From assembly GCA_024291935.2 (NCBI GenBank), contig CM044315.1:73576385-73640384 (forward strand): DNA of 64,000 bases, read 5' to 3'. The stretch's first letter is position 1; the number at the start of each line of letters is the position of its first letter. The notes below the pieces were generated by a model, which saw only the letters and a list, made by a program, of their open reading frames with translations, was not told where the DNA came from and searched no databases. Source of the stretch: Okapia johnstoni. Its lineage: Eukaryota > Chordata > Mammalia > Artiodactyla > Giraffidae. Of the stretch, positions 36,398-48,453 are shown piece after piece. Position numbers and translations under genes: made by a program.

Positions 36398-36607
36398 CTG
36401 GGCTGTGCTTAGTCGCTCAGTTGTGTCCAACTCTTGGAGACCCCATGGACTGTTGCCTACCAGGCTCCTCTGTCCATGGGGATTCTCCAGGCAAGAATAC
36501 TGGAGTGGGTTGCCATGCCCTCCTCCAAGGGATCTTCTCAACCCAAGGATTGAACCCAAGTTTCCCACACTGCAGGTGGATTCCTGTCTGAGCCATCAGG
36601 GAAGTCT
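36398..36607 (-). mobile_element. Bov-tA SINE, antisense
   Basis: Near full-length reverse-oriented copy, from 'gtcgctcagttgtgtccaac' to the tRNA-like head 'gccatcagggaagtc'. No clear target-site duplication. Confidence 0.9.
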
Positions 36608-38789
36608 CACATTTATGAGATAATTTTATTCATACTCTTTATACATTGTTTCAACAGATACCTGAGTATCTGTTATGTGCTAGGTGATGGGGAGCGAGGT
36701 GTAAACAAAATAAAGTTCTTGATTGATGGAGAAAGCTACCTTATTAGATAAGATACTCAGAAAAAACCTCTGATGAGACATCTGGGAAAAGATCTCAACT
36801 CGATGAATACAATGAAGATAGTGCATCTCTGACCTAATGATTTCACCATGGCTAAATCCATTTTTGAGCCACCTAATATGGTGTTTCAGATAACCTCTCT
36901 ACTGAATAAACTGACTGAGACATAACACTTTTAATCTATGTATAACGTCTTCATGGGAAAACTTCCATTAAATCACAACTATCTATTCACATTAACATTA
37001 GAAAATGTTATTTTCATTCATCCTGTAGGATTACTCATGATTTCCACAATTTAGGTCTTTGTTTACAATGACAGCCAACATGTGCAAGTAGGAGATTATG
37101 CCTTCAGGAATAATTGCTGAATTTGTTGACACAACTTTTTTTTGACAATTTGAAAAATTGTTTAACAACTTAAAAAAAAATCTGTGAAATAATCTTCCTA
37201 AGTATTCAGAACTAGCATCAGCTGAGGTGTTTTTAGTCAATGGTTTCTGGGGTTCAAAAGAAAATAACAGAGAGTACCCACAATGTGATTTTGTAAGGGC
37301 TCATAAATATGCTTTTCAAAGAGAAATTTTAGGGGCAAGTCTCAGATACATATATATCAGGCTCAAATACTGAAATATTTAATTCAAGGAAAAAGACATT
37401 TCATCATAATGTCTCTTAAAGATACGATTATGTTCCTTTAAATTAGCCCTATTCTTATAAACCTGTTTTCTGACTAGTTATTATTGCGTTTCTGGTCAAA
37501 GGCAAGTCAACTCAAGACTATTTCTTTTGAGATTCAGAACAAATCTGTAATTAAAGATGTCAAAAAAGGGTAAATTCTTATCAAATAATGAAAGTTATAT
37601 TCTCTGACACAAGTAAAATGCCAGTAGTTCAAAGTTTCATGTTTTATAAATTCCCACATAAAATCAATAATGATTAATACTTCTAGCTCATCATCTAGAA
37701 AATAATAACCAAGCATATGGATACTTATCAGAATTACATTCTTCATCCAAATATTTAGTTCATTTCACATGCAAAGAACACATTTTATTATTATCAAGTA
37801 TGGTTTTTGGATCCAGATAACCTTGGATTACTGTCAAAGTTACTTCTCTGACACTAGAGTGACCATGCTGAAGAGATTTAACCTATCTGGATTACTCTAC
37901 CTTGTATGGTTGCTGTTAAGACTTAAATGAGAAAAATGGTGAACCCAGAATGGCAGAACTCCCTAAACAGTAGCTTTTATAACTATCAATATTGCATCTG
38001 AAGAGCTCTATCTATTACTTCAGCCCAATTAGCTGTTTCCTAAAAGTTTCAAGCTTGTTCATCTTACTGCCTTTGTTCTTGCAATTCCCTCTACTTTCCC
38101 CTGCAGGTCCACTGGTTCAAAGTATATTAATACCTTGCCAATGTAAAACTTTACCCAATCCTCCTCCTTGCCACCCAATATTGATAGACACTGCCTCTAG
38201 CCTCATCTTAATTACATGTGTCTGCCTATAAGAGAATTAACATTAAACAGAATACAGTGAAACTTCAGTTAACAAATACATTCATTAAGCAAGAAGAGGC
38301 TGTCAATTCTAGCTTTCAAAGAGGAAGTGAGGTACAAAACTGCATTTCCTTAGCACAGCATGAAAGCTTTCCTTCAGTCCTATAAAAGTTACATGACCCT
38401 TCTGTTATTAAAGATCATAAAAATGGCTGTTGCACCTCTGGTTTAGATATTCACCTATTAAAGGTTTTATACCTAGTGGGCAATTTTTTTTTTTTCTGAG
38501 ATCAAACCATTTTATGGTTTGAGGGGCTTCAGGGAAGGTCAAAAAGCTGGGAGGACGATGAGATTCGATGTCCTTCTCCGGACCATCAGCCCAGCTTCTA
38601 CTAGGACTACTGTACATACAAAAGTTCATTAAATAAATGTTAGCTACTATTACTGTGGCTCCACTATTATGTGACAAATTCCAACATTTAATTTAAGAAA
38701 TGGACTGAATTTTCAATTTTGTATTTCAACTATACCTCAATAAAGCTGAAAATGAAATAAAACAATTTTTTAAAAAAGAAGACATGGAC

Positions 38790-40870
38790 CAGACTATGAC
38801 AGAAGTAAGTAAAACATTTCAAAAAAGAATCTTTAAGAACAACTTGCTCATTTTACAGGCCCAAGCTTGCCTACAGTTACATCTGATCTGGTAGACAGAA
38901 TGCCCGAAGAACTATGGACAGAGATTTCTAACACTGTACAGGAAGCAGTAACCAAAACCATCCCAGAGAAAAAGAAATAAGAGAAGGCAAAGTGGTTGTC
39001 TGAGGATGGTTTACAAATAGCTGAGAAAAGAAGTGAAACGCGAAAGAGAAAGGGAAAGATATATCCAACTGAATGCAGAGTTCCAGAAAATAGCAAGGAG
39101 AGATAAAAGAAAGTTGTCTTAAGTGAACAAGGCAAAGAAACAGAGGAAAAAACAGAGTGAGAAAGATTATGAGATCTCTTCAAGAAAATTAGAGATACCA
39201 AGGGAACATTTCATGCGAAGATGGGCTCAATAAAGGACAGAAACGGCAAGGGCCTAAAAGAAGCAGAAGATATTAAGAAGAGGTGGCAAGAATAAACAGA
39301 AGAACTATCCAAAAAGGTTTTAATGACCTGGATAACCTCAATGGGGTGGTCACTCACCTAAAGCCAGACATCCTGGAATGTAAAGTCAAGTGGGCCTTAG
39401 GAAACATTACTACAAGCAAAGCTAGTGGATGGAGGTGATGTCATCCCAGCTGAGCTATGTTAAATCCTAAAAGAGGATGTTGTTAAAGTGCTTCACTCAA
39501 TATGTCAGCAAATTTGGAAAATTCAGCAGTGGCTACAGGACTGCAACAGATCATGCCAATCCTAAATTAAGAAGGGCAATGCCAAAAAAATATTCAAACT
39601 ACAATACAATTGTACTCATTTCACATGCAAGCAAGGTAATAGTCAAAATCCTTTAAGCTAGGCTTCAACTGTATGTGAACTGAGAACTTCCAGATGTACA
39701 AGCTGGATTTAGAAAAGGTAGAGGAACCAGGGATCAAACTGCCAACATCTGCTGGATCACAGAGAAAGCAAGGGAATTTCAGAAAAGCATCTACTTCCAC
39801 TTCACTGATTATGCTAAAGCCTTTGATGGTGTGGATGACAACAAACTGTGGAAAATTCTTAAAGAGATGGGAATACTAGACCACCTTACCTGTCTCCCAA
39901 GAAACCTGTATGCAGGTCAAGAAGCAACAGTTAGAATGGGACACAGAACAATGGACTGGTTCCAAATCGGGAAAGGAGTACTTCAAGGCTGTATTCTGTC
40001 ATCCTGCTTATTTAATTCATATGCAGAGTACATCATGCGAAATGCCAGGCTGGATGAAGCACAGCTGGAATCAAGACTGCTGGGAGAAATATCAATAAAC
40101 TTAGATACACAGACAATACTACTCCAATGACAGAAAGCGAAGAGGAACTAAACAGCCTCTTGCTAAGGGTGAAAGAGGAGAGTGAAAAAAGGCTGGCTTA
40201 AAATTCAACATTCAAAAAACTAAGATCACGGCATCCAGTCCCATCACTTCATGGCAAATAGATGGGGAAAATGCGGAAACAGTGACAGATTTTATTTTCT
40301 TGGTTTCCAATATCACTGTGGATGGTGACTGCAGTCATGAAATTAGAAGACACTTGCTACTTGGAAGAAAAGCTATGAAAAACTCAGCATATTAAAAAGC
40401 AGAGACATCACTTTGCCAAAAAAGGTCTTATATAGTCAAAGCTATGGTTTTTCCAATAGTCATGTACGAATATGAGAGCTGGACCATTAAGAAGGCTGAG
40501 CACCGAGGAACTGATGCTGTCAAATTGTGGTGCTGGAGAAAACTCTTCAGAGTCCCCTGCACAGCAAGGAGATGCAACCAGTCAATCCTAAAAGAAATCA
40601 ACTCTGAATATTCATTGGAAGGACTGATGCTAAAGCTCTAATACTTTGGCCATTTGATGCAAAGAGCTGACTCACTGGCAAAGACCCTGCTGCTGAGAAA
40701 GATGGAGGTAAAAGAAAAGGGCAACTGAGGATGAGATGGTTAGATAGCATCACTGACTCAGTGGACATGAATCTAAGCCAACTCCAGGAAATAGTGAAGG
40801 ACAGGGAAACCTAGCATGCTGCAGTCCATGGGGTCCCAGATTCAAACATGATGATATGCATTGGTGCAGG
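38790..40870 (+). mobile_element. BovB LINE, about 2 kb, decayed
   Basis: Sense BovB covering the reverse transcriptase region to the 3' end. Recognisable stretches include 'agaagatattaagaagaggt', the RT core (FTDYAKAFDGVDDNKLWKIL, around 39800-39870, matching the F-x-D-x-x-K-AFD motif) and the C-terminal SWTIKKAEHRGTDAVKLWCW with ILKEINSEYSLEGLMLKL. Several stops and frame changes break the frame, and the catalytic YADD-type region reads as YTDN-like with a shift. It cannot encode a working enzyme. The 5' limit is approximate. Confidence 0.92.
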
Positions 40871-43445
40871 TCTTTTTTTGTTATTATACTGAGCCTTTGG
40901 CAGGCTCTTTTAATCAGGTGTTGTGTCCTTCAGTTTTTGATAATTTTTTTAGGAAGTTGATTTAAAAAACATATTTATTTATGTGACTGTATCAGGTCTT
41001 AGTTGTAGTAACAACTGCTAAATAATTATTGACAATACTGGAATTAGAGTTCCAGTCTCTCTTTTTTTTCCAGTCTCTCTTTTAAGCTGGTAATTTCTAC
41101 TATATCATGCTTGGTTGCTGGACAGCAAGGAGATTCTCTCAGTTAAATGATTTGGATTTTGTCTGTTTGCATTACACTGAAATGACATTTTAAGAAAGCC
41201 ATCATTTGACAGAAAATAACAAAATTCTGTCAAGCGATTATCCCTCAATTTAAAAATAAATTAAAAAAAAATGAGGAAGCTAAAACCTAGAAAGACTGAA
41301 TTCCAGTTCCAGGTCCAACAACTAGTTACTGGCAAAATCTAGTCTAGAAATACAATGATCAGTTCTCTGTTTTTAACAAAGAGAAAAAGTATAGCACTAG
41401 TATTTATTTTTGATTTAGCAATGTCAACCAGGAAGTTAGTAATAAAAGGAAAACGGGTTTCTACAACTAAGCTCTATTAGGTTTGTTCATAAAATCTTTT
41501 CAGATTGTATTAGTTAAGGTGTACTATATATTGACTATTATTTGGCCTCAGAGTAGGTAACTACTTTTTGTTTTAGATGTTAACTGTAGGTGACTCATAA
41601 TGTTAAAAGTACATCCAAATTAAAATGTTTTTGATTAAGAATATCTGCTGATTATGATGGATGTCTACATGTTTTATTGTAAATTCATGTGAGAAAGTTA
41701 TGCAAATACTGTTTAAAAAAAAATGTTAGCTTTCTCCTGGCTTTGAAGCAAAAGAAATACACGTAAGTTCCCCCAGCCCTCCCCCAAAACAACAAAAAAG
41801 TTATGTTTTTCTTAAGGTAGCTACTGAACTCTTAAAAATAAATTTAAATGTTTTATTTAAAAAAAAAAGCCATCAAAGTAGAGAATTTCTAATAAAGCTA
41901 TAAATTTTTTTATCTGCAATAAAGGTTTTGTAATTTCATCAACTTTCAGAATTTAGAATTTCAAAAAACATCAACTCTATCTTGAAACTGTCTCATAAAA
42001 TAGATTCTATTGCTGATAAAAAAACAGAATCCTGCACCTCCACCTTCTCTCCTACCTAGGGTACCTTTGCAGAATCCTAGGAATCAATGAAACAGTTTTT
42101 AAAATACTGCTACTTATGAATAGGGGATTTTCAGTCTGAAAAATTAGAGTCTCTGATACTTTCTGCAGTGAATAAGTTATTTGAACCCTTTGCTTTCCCC
42201 CCATCATCAAATGCCCCTGGTTTGCAAACTTGAGGCTAACTGCTACTGCCCCTGGCTTTGGTCTTAGCTTTCTGGCTTGTCTCTGAACACAAGCAACTTT
42301 TTGGCTTCTGTTGTAATCCCTACCAGCTAAGATTTTCAACCCCTGAATTATGACTTCCAGTTTAGACAATTTTTCTTATTCTCAAGTCCCAGATCAACTG
42401 ACCATCATCCACATCAAGATATGACTAATTCGAAAGCCAGTGGAAAAACAGTGTAAGACTGTGGGTAGTATAAGACTCCTTAAACATACCTTGAACATAC
42501 CTACTATTAGTATAAACAAAAAGACCTATACCTATACTACAAACCAAAACACCTTAACTGTCTCTTAAGCATGTGCTTATAAAAGGCTCAACTTCTTTGG
42601 TCTCGTGGTTCACATATGGGTACAGAGAACACAGAAAGCAGAACAGAAAAGGAAAGCTCTACCTTATGAAGAAGCATATTAATAGACACAAAACCAAAAC
42701 TCCGATCTCTTATTCATATTATGGATGTATTTTCTTCTTTGGTATTTTTGTTAAACCAAAGGAACCCTATAGAAATTTTAAATGATTCACCATTCTAATT
42801 TCAGTTTACATGCAACTTTTCAGAAACCCTCTACAGGGAAGGAAATGACTAAGAACTCCTAATATTTTAAAGATGGCCTCTCTCTTCTTACCACACATAC
42901 CTGGTTTTATTCCCATCATACTTACTAAAAATGACCTTAAGGATGAGTTATTAATTGTTAAGTAACTAGACAGCCAACGGTATTTTGTAAGTGGCAAAAT
43001 AGAATAGTGTTTCTCATGTCAGCCAGAAGACTGAAATGGAAGATTGGACAGGAATATAAAAACGGCAATTTTTAAAAGGCTGGATTCTGGGACATTCCCT
43101 AATTGATGGCTCACTGTGCTTAAACTCTTTGTGTGAACAATATGATTTATCCTGAACATGTTTTCCCTCTGGGAGTCTAGAATTTTGGTATATGCTAGGC
43201 AGTGACTGTCTGTTCAGTACTTTGGGCTTCCCTGGTAGTTAACACTTCATACATGTTGGCACAATTCTGTGTGACTCCACCAGTAGAGAACTCTTAGAAG
43301 CCTGTGCCTTTCCAACAGACATATGCACCTTTTTTCACCAACTGACTTGTGTTCTCTTGCAATAATAAACCATAACTGTGATTACAATTACATGCTAAGA
43401 ACTATGAATCCTCCAGTGGAACTGAAGATCTAGATCGTAAGAGTG

Positions 43446-43540
43446 AAGGAACTCCCTGGCAGTCCAGTGGTGAAGGCTCCGTGCTTCCACTGCAGGGGGC
43501 ACAGGTTTGGCACTCCCCAAAAAAGAGTGATGGATCAGTG
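43446..43540 (+). mobile_element. CHR-type SINE
   Basis: Contains 'aactccctggcagtccagtg', 'cgtgcttccactgcaggggg' and a short A-rich end. It is truncated before the usual 'aactaagatccc' segment. Confidence 0.8.
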
Positions 43541-43606
43541 CTGCACTGACTCTTTCTTCTGTTTTCAAATAGTTTATTTGGTGATGTGCATTAAGAACGC
43601 TTCTTC

Positions 43607-43705
43607 ATGGACTTCCCTGGCAGTCCAGTGGTTAAGACTCTGTGCTTCCACTGCCGGGAGCATGTGTTTGATCCCTGGTCGTGAGAACTAAGATCCTGCC
43701 TGTTT
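43607..43705 (+). mobile_element. CHR-type SINE, second copy
   Basis: Contains 'ggacttccctggcagtccag', 'tggttaagactctgtgcttc' and 'gagaactaagatcctgcc'. It has the same orientation as the copy about 160 bp upstream. Confidence 0.82.
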
Positions 43706-43869
43706 TGAGGAGCAGCCCCTCCTCCCAAGAAGAGAAATGCTCCTTTGTGAAAAACAGTTTTGGCAATGACAGTTACACAGTACTTGCGTTTTACTCCTAT
43801 TTTTCAAAGTAAGTTCAAAGGAACTAATATTCTGAAGTTATTATTAAGCACAGAGAAAAACATCTCTGA

Positions 43870-43985
43870 CATAGAAGTGTGACATGCTGAACTGCGTCCC
43901 CCAAAATTCTTATGTTGAAATCCTAACCCCCAGAACCTCATGATGTGACTGCATCTGGAGTCACAAATGTGACTTTGTCCTGGTC
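43870..43985. repeat. Old interspersed repeat, family not assigned
   Basis: The wording 'cgtcccccaaaattcttatg', then 'tgaaatcctaacccccagaa' and 'cctcatgatgtgactgcatc', is familiar from a common mammalian repeat. I cannot name the family with confidence. Confidence 0.5.
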
Positions 43986-44394
43986 TGCTCTTCTGCCCTA
44001 TACTCTTCACTGATAACTATGTCCACGGTGACAGCTAAAACGACTACCTAGATATAAATGATTCACAAATTTATATTCCAGTCTAGATTTCGCTTTTAAA
44101 CTCCAGACTATACTTTGACAGTTCTAATTCGATGTCCAAAAATGAACTGCCCTCCAAAACCTGTTCTTCTTCCCTATCTCAGTAAATGACATGACTACCT
44201 TTCTAGTTATGGAAGACAGCAACATCCTTAGCACCTTCCCCTCCCTTAATTACTGAAATGCTGATGGAAGTCTGTTGATTTCTTTCCATGTCTACTGCCA
44301 ATACTTCAGTCTAAGTTCCCATTTCTTTGCTGATGTACAATATTAGCTAGCAAAATCTCAATCTGTTTTCTACCTAGAAGTTAGAGCAATCTTA

Positions 44395-44620
44395 AAAACA
44401 AATGCAACCCTATGCTCTCAACATACGTTAAAACCCCCTTCAATAGCTTCCCACTGCTCTTAGGATGGAGTCCAAAGTCCTTAACAAGACCTCCAAAGCC
44501 CTGCCTAAGTCTACCCACCACCCACCCTCTCCTTCTTCATCTAACAACTCACTCACTGCTTTCTAGTTTTACTGGCCTTCTTTCAGATCCTTTCTTCTAT
44601 GTGAAGTCATAGCACCTGTT
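44395..44620. repeat. L2 LINE 3' fragment
   Basis: Contains 'caatagcttcccactgctct', 'taggatggagtccaaagtcc' and 'ctccaaagccctgcctaagt', the standard L2 tail. Confidence 0.75.
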
Positions 44621-44660
44621 GTATTTACATAAAACACTCTCTTGCACCATTACTCTTGCT

Positions 44661-44873
44661 TGGTTGTGGTTTAATCGCTAAGTTGTGTCTGACCCTCAAG
44701 ACCTCATGGACTACAGCTCACCAGGCTCCTCTGTCCATGAGATTTTCCAGGCAAGAAGACTGGAGTGGGTTGCCATTTTCTTCTCCAGGGGTTCTTTCCG
44801 ACCCAGGGATCAAACCCTGCTCTCCTGCACTGCAGGCAGATTCTCTGCTGACTGAGCTACCAGGGAAGCTGTC
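44661..44873 (-). mobile_element. Bov-tA SINE, antisense
   Basis: Near full-length reverse copy, from 'atcgctaagttgtgtctgac' to 'tgactgagctaccagggaag'. Short imperfect direct repeats (ACTCTTGCTT / TCTCTTGTTT) may be its target site. Confidence 0.9.
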
Positions 44874-45427
44874 TCTTGTTTAGATACTTCTTTTTTCTTC
44901 CTTCAGAGCTCAGGTTAACTTCCATCTTTTCAGATATTTTCCCTAACCATTCTTTTCTATTATAGGCTCTTATACACCAAGTAACTTCCCTTCATAGCAT
45001 TTGTCATAGTTGTCATTTTATATTTAGTTTATGTTAACTTGAATGTTGTCTTTCCCACCAGACTGTAAGATCCATGATAAGAATTGTGCCTGCTTTTGCT
45101 CCTCGCTGGATGGATAGATGAATAAATGATGTACTAAAAATGTTACCTACCAATAGCTAAAAATAGTCACCCATTAACTGACTGCAGTGTTCCTTCACAT
45201 TTTAGTTTTTTCCTTTAGATTTTTAGGAACCCGTAGTCAACTGTCAAATAATTATTAAAGTTAGTATACATATGCTATAATACTGGGATTACAGAGCTGC
45301 TTTGGCTTTGCTAAGTATATTCTTTAAAAATGACTAATAATAGTATGTCCACCACTTCCCCTCCAAAAGTGAACCCTAAATATGATTTTGAAAACCTGTA
45401 GAAAATGTTTACAAATTAATCACTGAT

Positions 45428-45563
45428 AATGTGAGTCACTCAGTGTGTCCGACTCTTTGCGACCCTTTGAACTGTAGCCCACCACACTCCTCTGTCCAGG
45501 GGATTCTCCAGGCAAGAAGACTGGAGTGGGTTGCCACTGCCTTCTCCAGGGGATCTTCCCACT
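45428..45563 (-). mobile_element. Bov-tA SINE fragment, antisense
   Basis: Reverse copy of the 3' two-thirds: 'gtgtccgactctttgcgacc' through 'ttctccaggggatcttccca'. The tRNA-derived head is absent. Confidence 0.88.
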
Positions 45564-46472
45564 TAAAATATACAAGGGCACTTAGTACAAAATGAATGGA
45601 TTTATGAAAATCTAAATCACCAGTGTAGTAAACTGCTAATATAGATGCTGGGAACCTTTGAGGGTGATTGACTTGACTGTCCTCACCTTTCTATGAAAAT
45701 GATTCAAGTAGTATTTTGTGCTCGGGCTGAAAAGGTGATTATCTGACTAATGTATTCCTTCACCACTTCATAAGCTTAACAAAGGCACAGATTATATCCA
45801 TTTTGCTCACCAATATATACTATTCACCTAGCACAGTGTATCAATCACATAGTAGAGATTCAAACATTACTGGATAATTGAATGACGCACTCATGTCCCT
45901 GAAATCCATGTTATATATTCATATCAGGATTTTGTAAACGTGCTATGAAAATGTTTCTAAGGATCTGGATTATGCCACAATAAAACCAAAAAGGAAAACT
46001 TAATATAAGTTACAACCAACATTTCTTCTCCAACAGATGATCTGGTTTGTTGCCTCTGTGATATTTTTACCTATCTTTCTATCCCACTGAAACTTCAACT
46101 TATCCAAAATCAAACTAATGATCTCCTACTCCCATAATTTTTCTTAAACTCAGAATTTCTGTCCACTATCTAGGTTAATGATAGAGAAGTACAGTGGAAG
46201 GAACAGGTATATCATAGAATTTTAGCCTCTGGCACTTATTAGGTATGTGACCATAGGCAAGTTACTTAATACCTCTAAGTCTAAGGTTTCTCATCAGAAA
46301 AATGTATAGATACCCATTTTAAAAGAGTGCTATAAGGAATAACTAAGAAAATGCACGAACCACAACAAGGGCTCAAATATCTGGGTCTTCCTATACTGAC
46401 ATCAAGAGTCATCCAAGGTAGACATCTCTTCCCCCTGCCTTTCCTTTAGCCCTATCATCTACTTAAATGTCT

Positions 46473-46697
46473 TATGTGCTGTGCTAAATCACCTCAGCTG
46501 TGTCCGACTCTTTGTGACCCTATGGACTGTAGCCCCCCAGGCTCCTCTGTTCATGGGATTCTGCAGGCAAAGATATTGGAGAGGATTGCCATGCCCTCCT
46601 CCAGGGGATCTTCCAGACCAGGGGATCAAACCCATGTTTCTTGCGGCTCCTGCAATGCAGGTGGATTCTTTACCACTGAGACACCAGGGAAGCCCAG
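46473..46697 (-). mobile_element. Bov-tA SINE, antisense
   Basis: Near full-length reverse copy, from 'gctgtgctaaatcacctcag' to 'accactgagacaccagggaa'. Confidence 0.9.
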
Positions 46698-46869
46698 TGG
46701 CTCAGTGGTAAACATCTTATCATCTTTATTTAAGTACCATTTTCTCAATGTCAATAGGAGCATACATGTACTTCCCTGTGAATTTAAATCTTCTGAAAGA
46801 GGGAATTCACTGTAAGAGAAGCAAACGTATTCAAATAAATTTAAACATTTTTTTCCTCCTTAATGCTTT

Positions 46870-48453
46870 CAGTTCAGTTCAGTTGCTTGTCATGTCCAAC
46901 TATTTTCGACCCCCATGGAATGCAGCATGCCAGGCTTCCCTGTCCATCACCAACTCCCGGAGTTTGCTCAAACTCATGTCCACTGAGTCGGTGATGCCAT
47001 CCAACCATCTCATCCTCTGTCGTCCCCTTCTCCTCCTGACTTCAATCTTTCCCAGCATCAGTGTCTTTTCAAATGAGTCAGTTCTTCACATCAGGTGGCC
47101 AAAGTACTGGAGTTTCAGCTTCAGCATCAGTCCTTCCAATGAATATTCAGGACTGATTTCCTTTAGGATTGACTGGTTTGATCTCCTTGCAATGAGGGAC
47201 TCTCAAGAGTCTTCTCTACACCACAGTTCATAAGCCTTTCTTTGGCTTTTATCAATTTGGTTTCATCAATTCTTTGGCATTCAGCTTTCTTTATAGTCCA
47301 ACTCGCACATCCATACATGACTAACGGAAAAACCATAGCTTTGACTAGATGGACCTTTGTCAACATAGTAATGTCTCTGCCGACAAAATGTGGTCCACTG
47401 GAGAAGGGAATGGCAAACCACTTCAGTATTCTTGCCTTGAGAACCCCATGAAGAGTAAGAAAAGGCAAAAAGATGACACTGAAAGATGAACTCCCCAGGT
47501 TGGTAGGTGCCCAATATGCTACTGGAGAAGAGTGGAGAAATAACTCCAGAAAGAATGAAGAGACAGAGCCAAAGGGAAAATAGCACCCAGTTATGGATGT
47601 GACTGGTGATGGAAGTCTGATTGCATAGGTACCTGGAATGCCAGGTCTATGAATCAAGATAAATTGGAAGTGGTCAAACAGGAGACGGCAAGAGTGAACA
47701 CTGACATACAATAGCTAGGACATGGAAGCAACCTAGATGTCCATCAGCAGACGAATGGATAAGGAAGCTGTGGTACATATACACAATGGAATATTACTCA
47801 GCCATTAAAAAAAGACATTTGAATAGGTTCTATTGAGATGGATGAAACTGGAGCCCATTATACAGAGTGAAGTAAGCCAGAAAGAAAAACATCAATACAG
47901 TATAATAATGCATATATATGGAATTTGAAAGATGGTAATGATAACCCTATATGCGAGACAGAATAAGAGACACAGATGCATAGAACAGTCTTATGGACTC
48001 TGAGGGAGAAGGTGAGGGTGGGACGTTCTGGGACAATAGCATTGAAACATGTATATTATCATGTGTGAAGCAGAACACCATTCCGGGTTCGATGCATGGG
48101 ACAGATGCTCAGGGCTGGGGCGGTGGGATGGCCCAGGGGGATGGGATGGGGGGTGTGGGAGGGGGGTTCAGGATGGGGAGCACATGTGGACCCATGGCTG
48201 ATTCATGTCAATGTGTGGCGAAAACCACTACAATATTGTAAAGTAATTGGCCCCCAACTGAAATAAATAAATTTATTAAAAAAAAAAAAAGAATCGGTGA
48301 ATTGAAATGGACTGGAATGGGAGAATTTAATTCAGATGACCATTATATCTACTACTGTGAAGAATTCCTTAGAAGAAATGGAGTAGTCCTCATAGTCAAC
48401 AAAAATGCAGTACTTGGGTGCAATCTCAAAAACAACAGAATGATCTCTGCTCA
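46870..48453 (-). mobile_element. BovB insertion with inverted 5' part, split by L1
   Basis: 46870-47390 is the BovB 3' end in antisense. 47391-47710 and 48292-48453 are the BovB 5'/endonuclease region in sense ('gatgtgactggtgatggaag', 'attggaagtggtcaaacagg', 'accattatatctactactgt'). Both outer ends abut a perfect 10-bp duplication, TTAATGCTTT (46860-46869 and 48454-48463). One insertion event with a 5' inversion explains this. An L1 tail (about 47711-48291) was inserted later. Confidence 0.85.
47711..48291 (+). mobile_element. L1 3' end with poly-A, inserted in BovB
   Basis: Runs from 'atagctaggacatggaagca' (end of ORF2) through the L1 3' UTR with 'gggttcaggatggggagcac' to a poly-A run at about 48278-48291. 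BovB sequence resumes directly after the A run, lacking a few bases and without a clear target-site duplication. Confidence 0.9.

Noticed and set aside
39694..40641. Several open frames resembling reverse transcriptase
   Set aside because: These are pieces of the decayed BovB, not a host gene.
47163..47711. 182-codon reverse open frame with reverse-transcriptase-like words
   Set aside because: It crosses the inverted BovB junction; a chance fusion of transposon parts.
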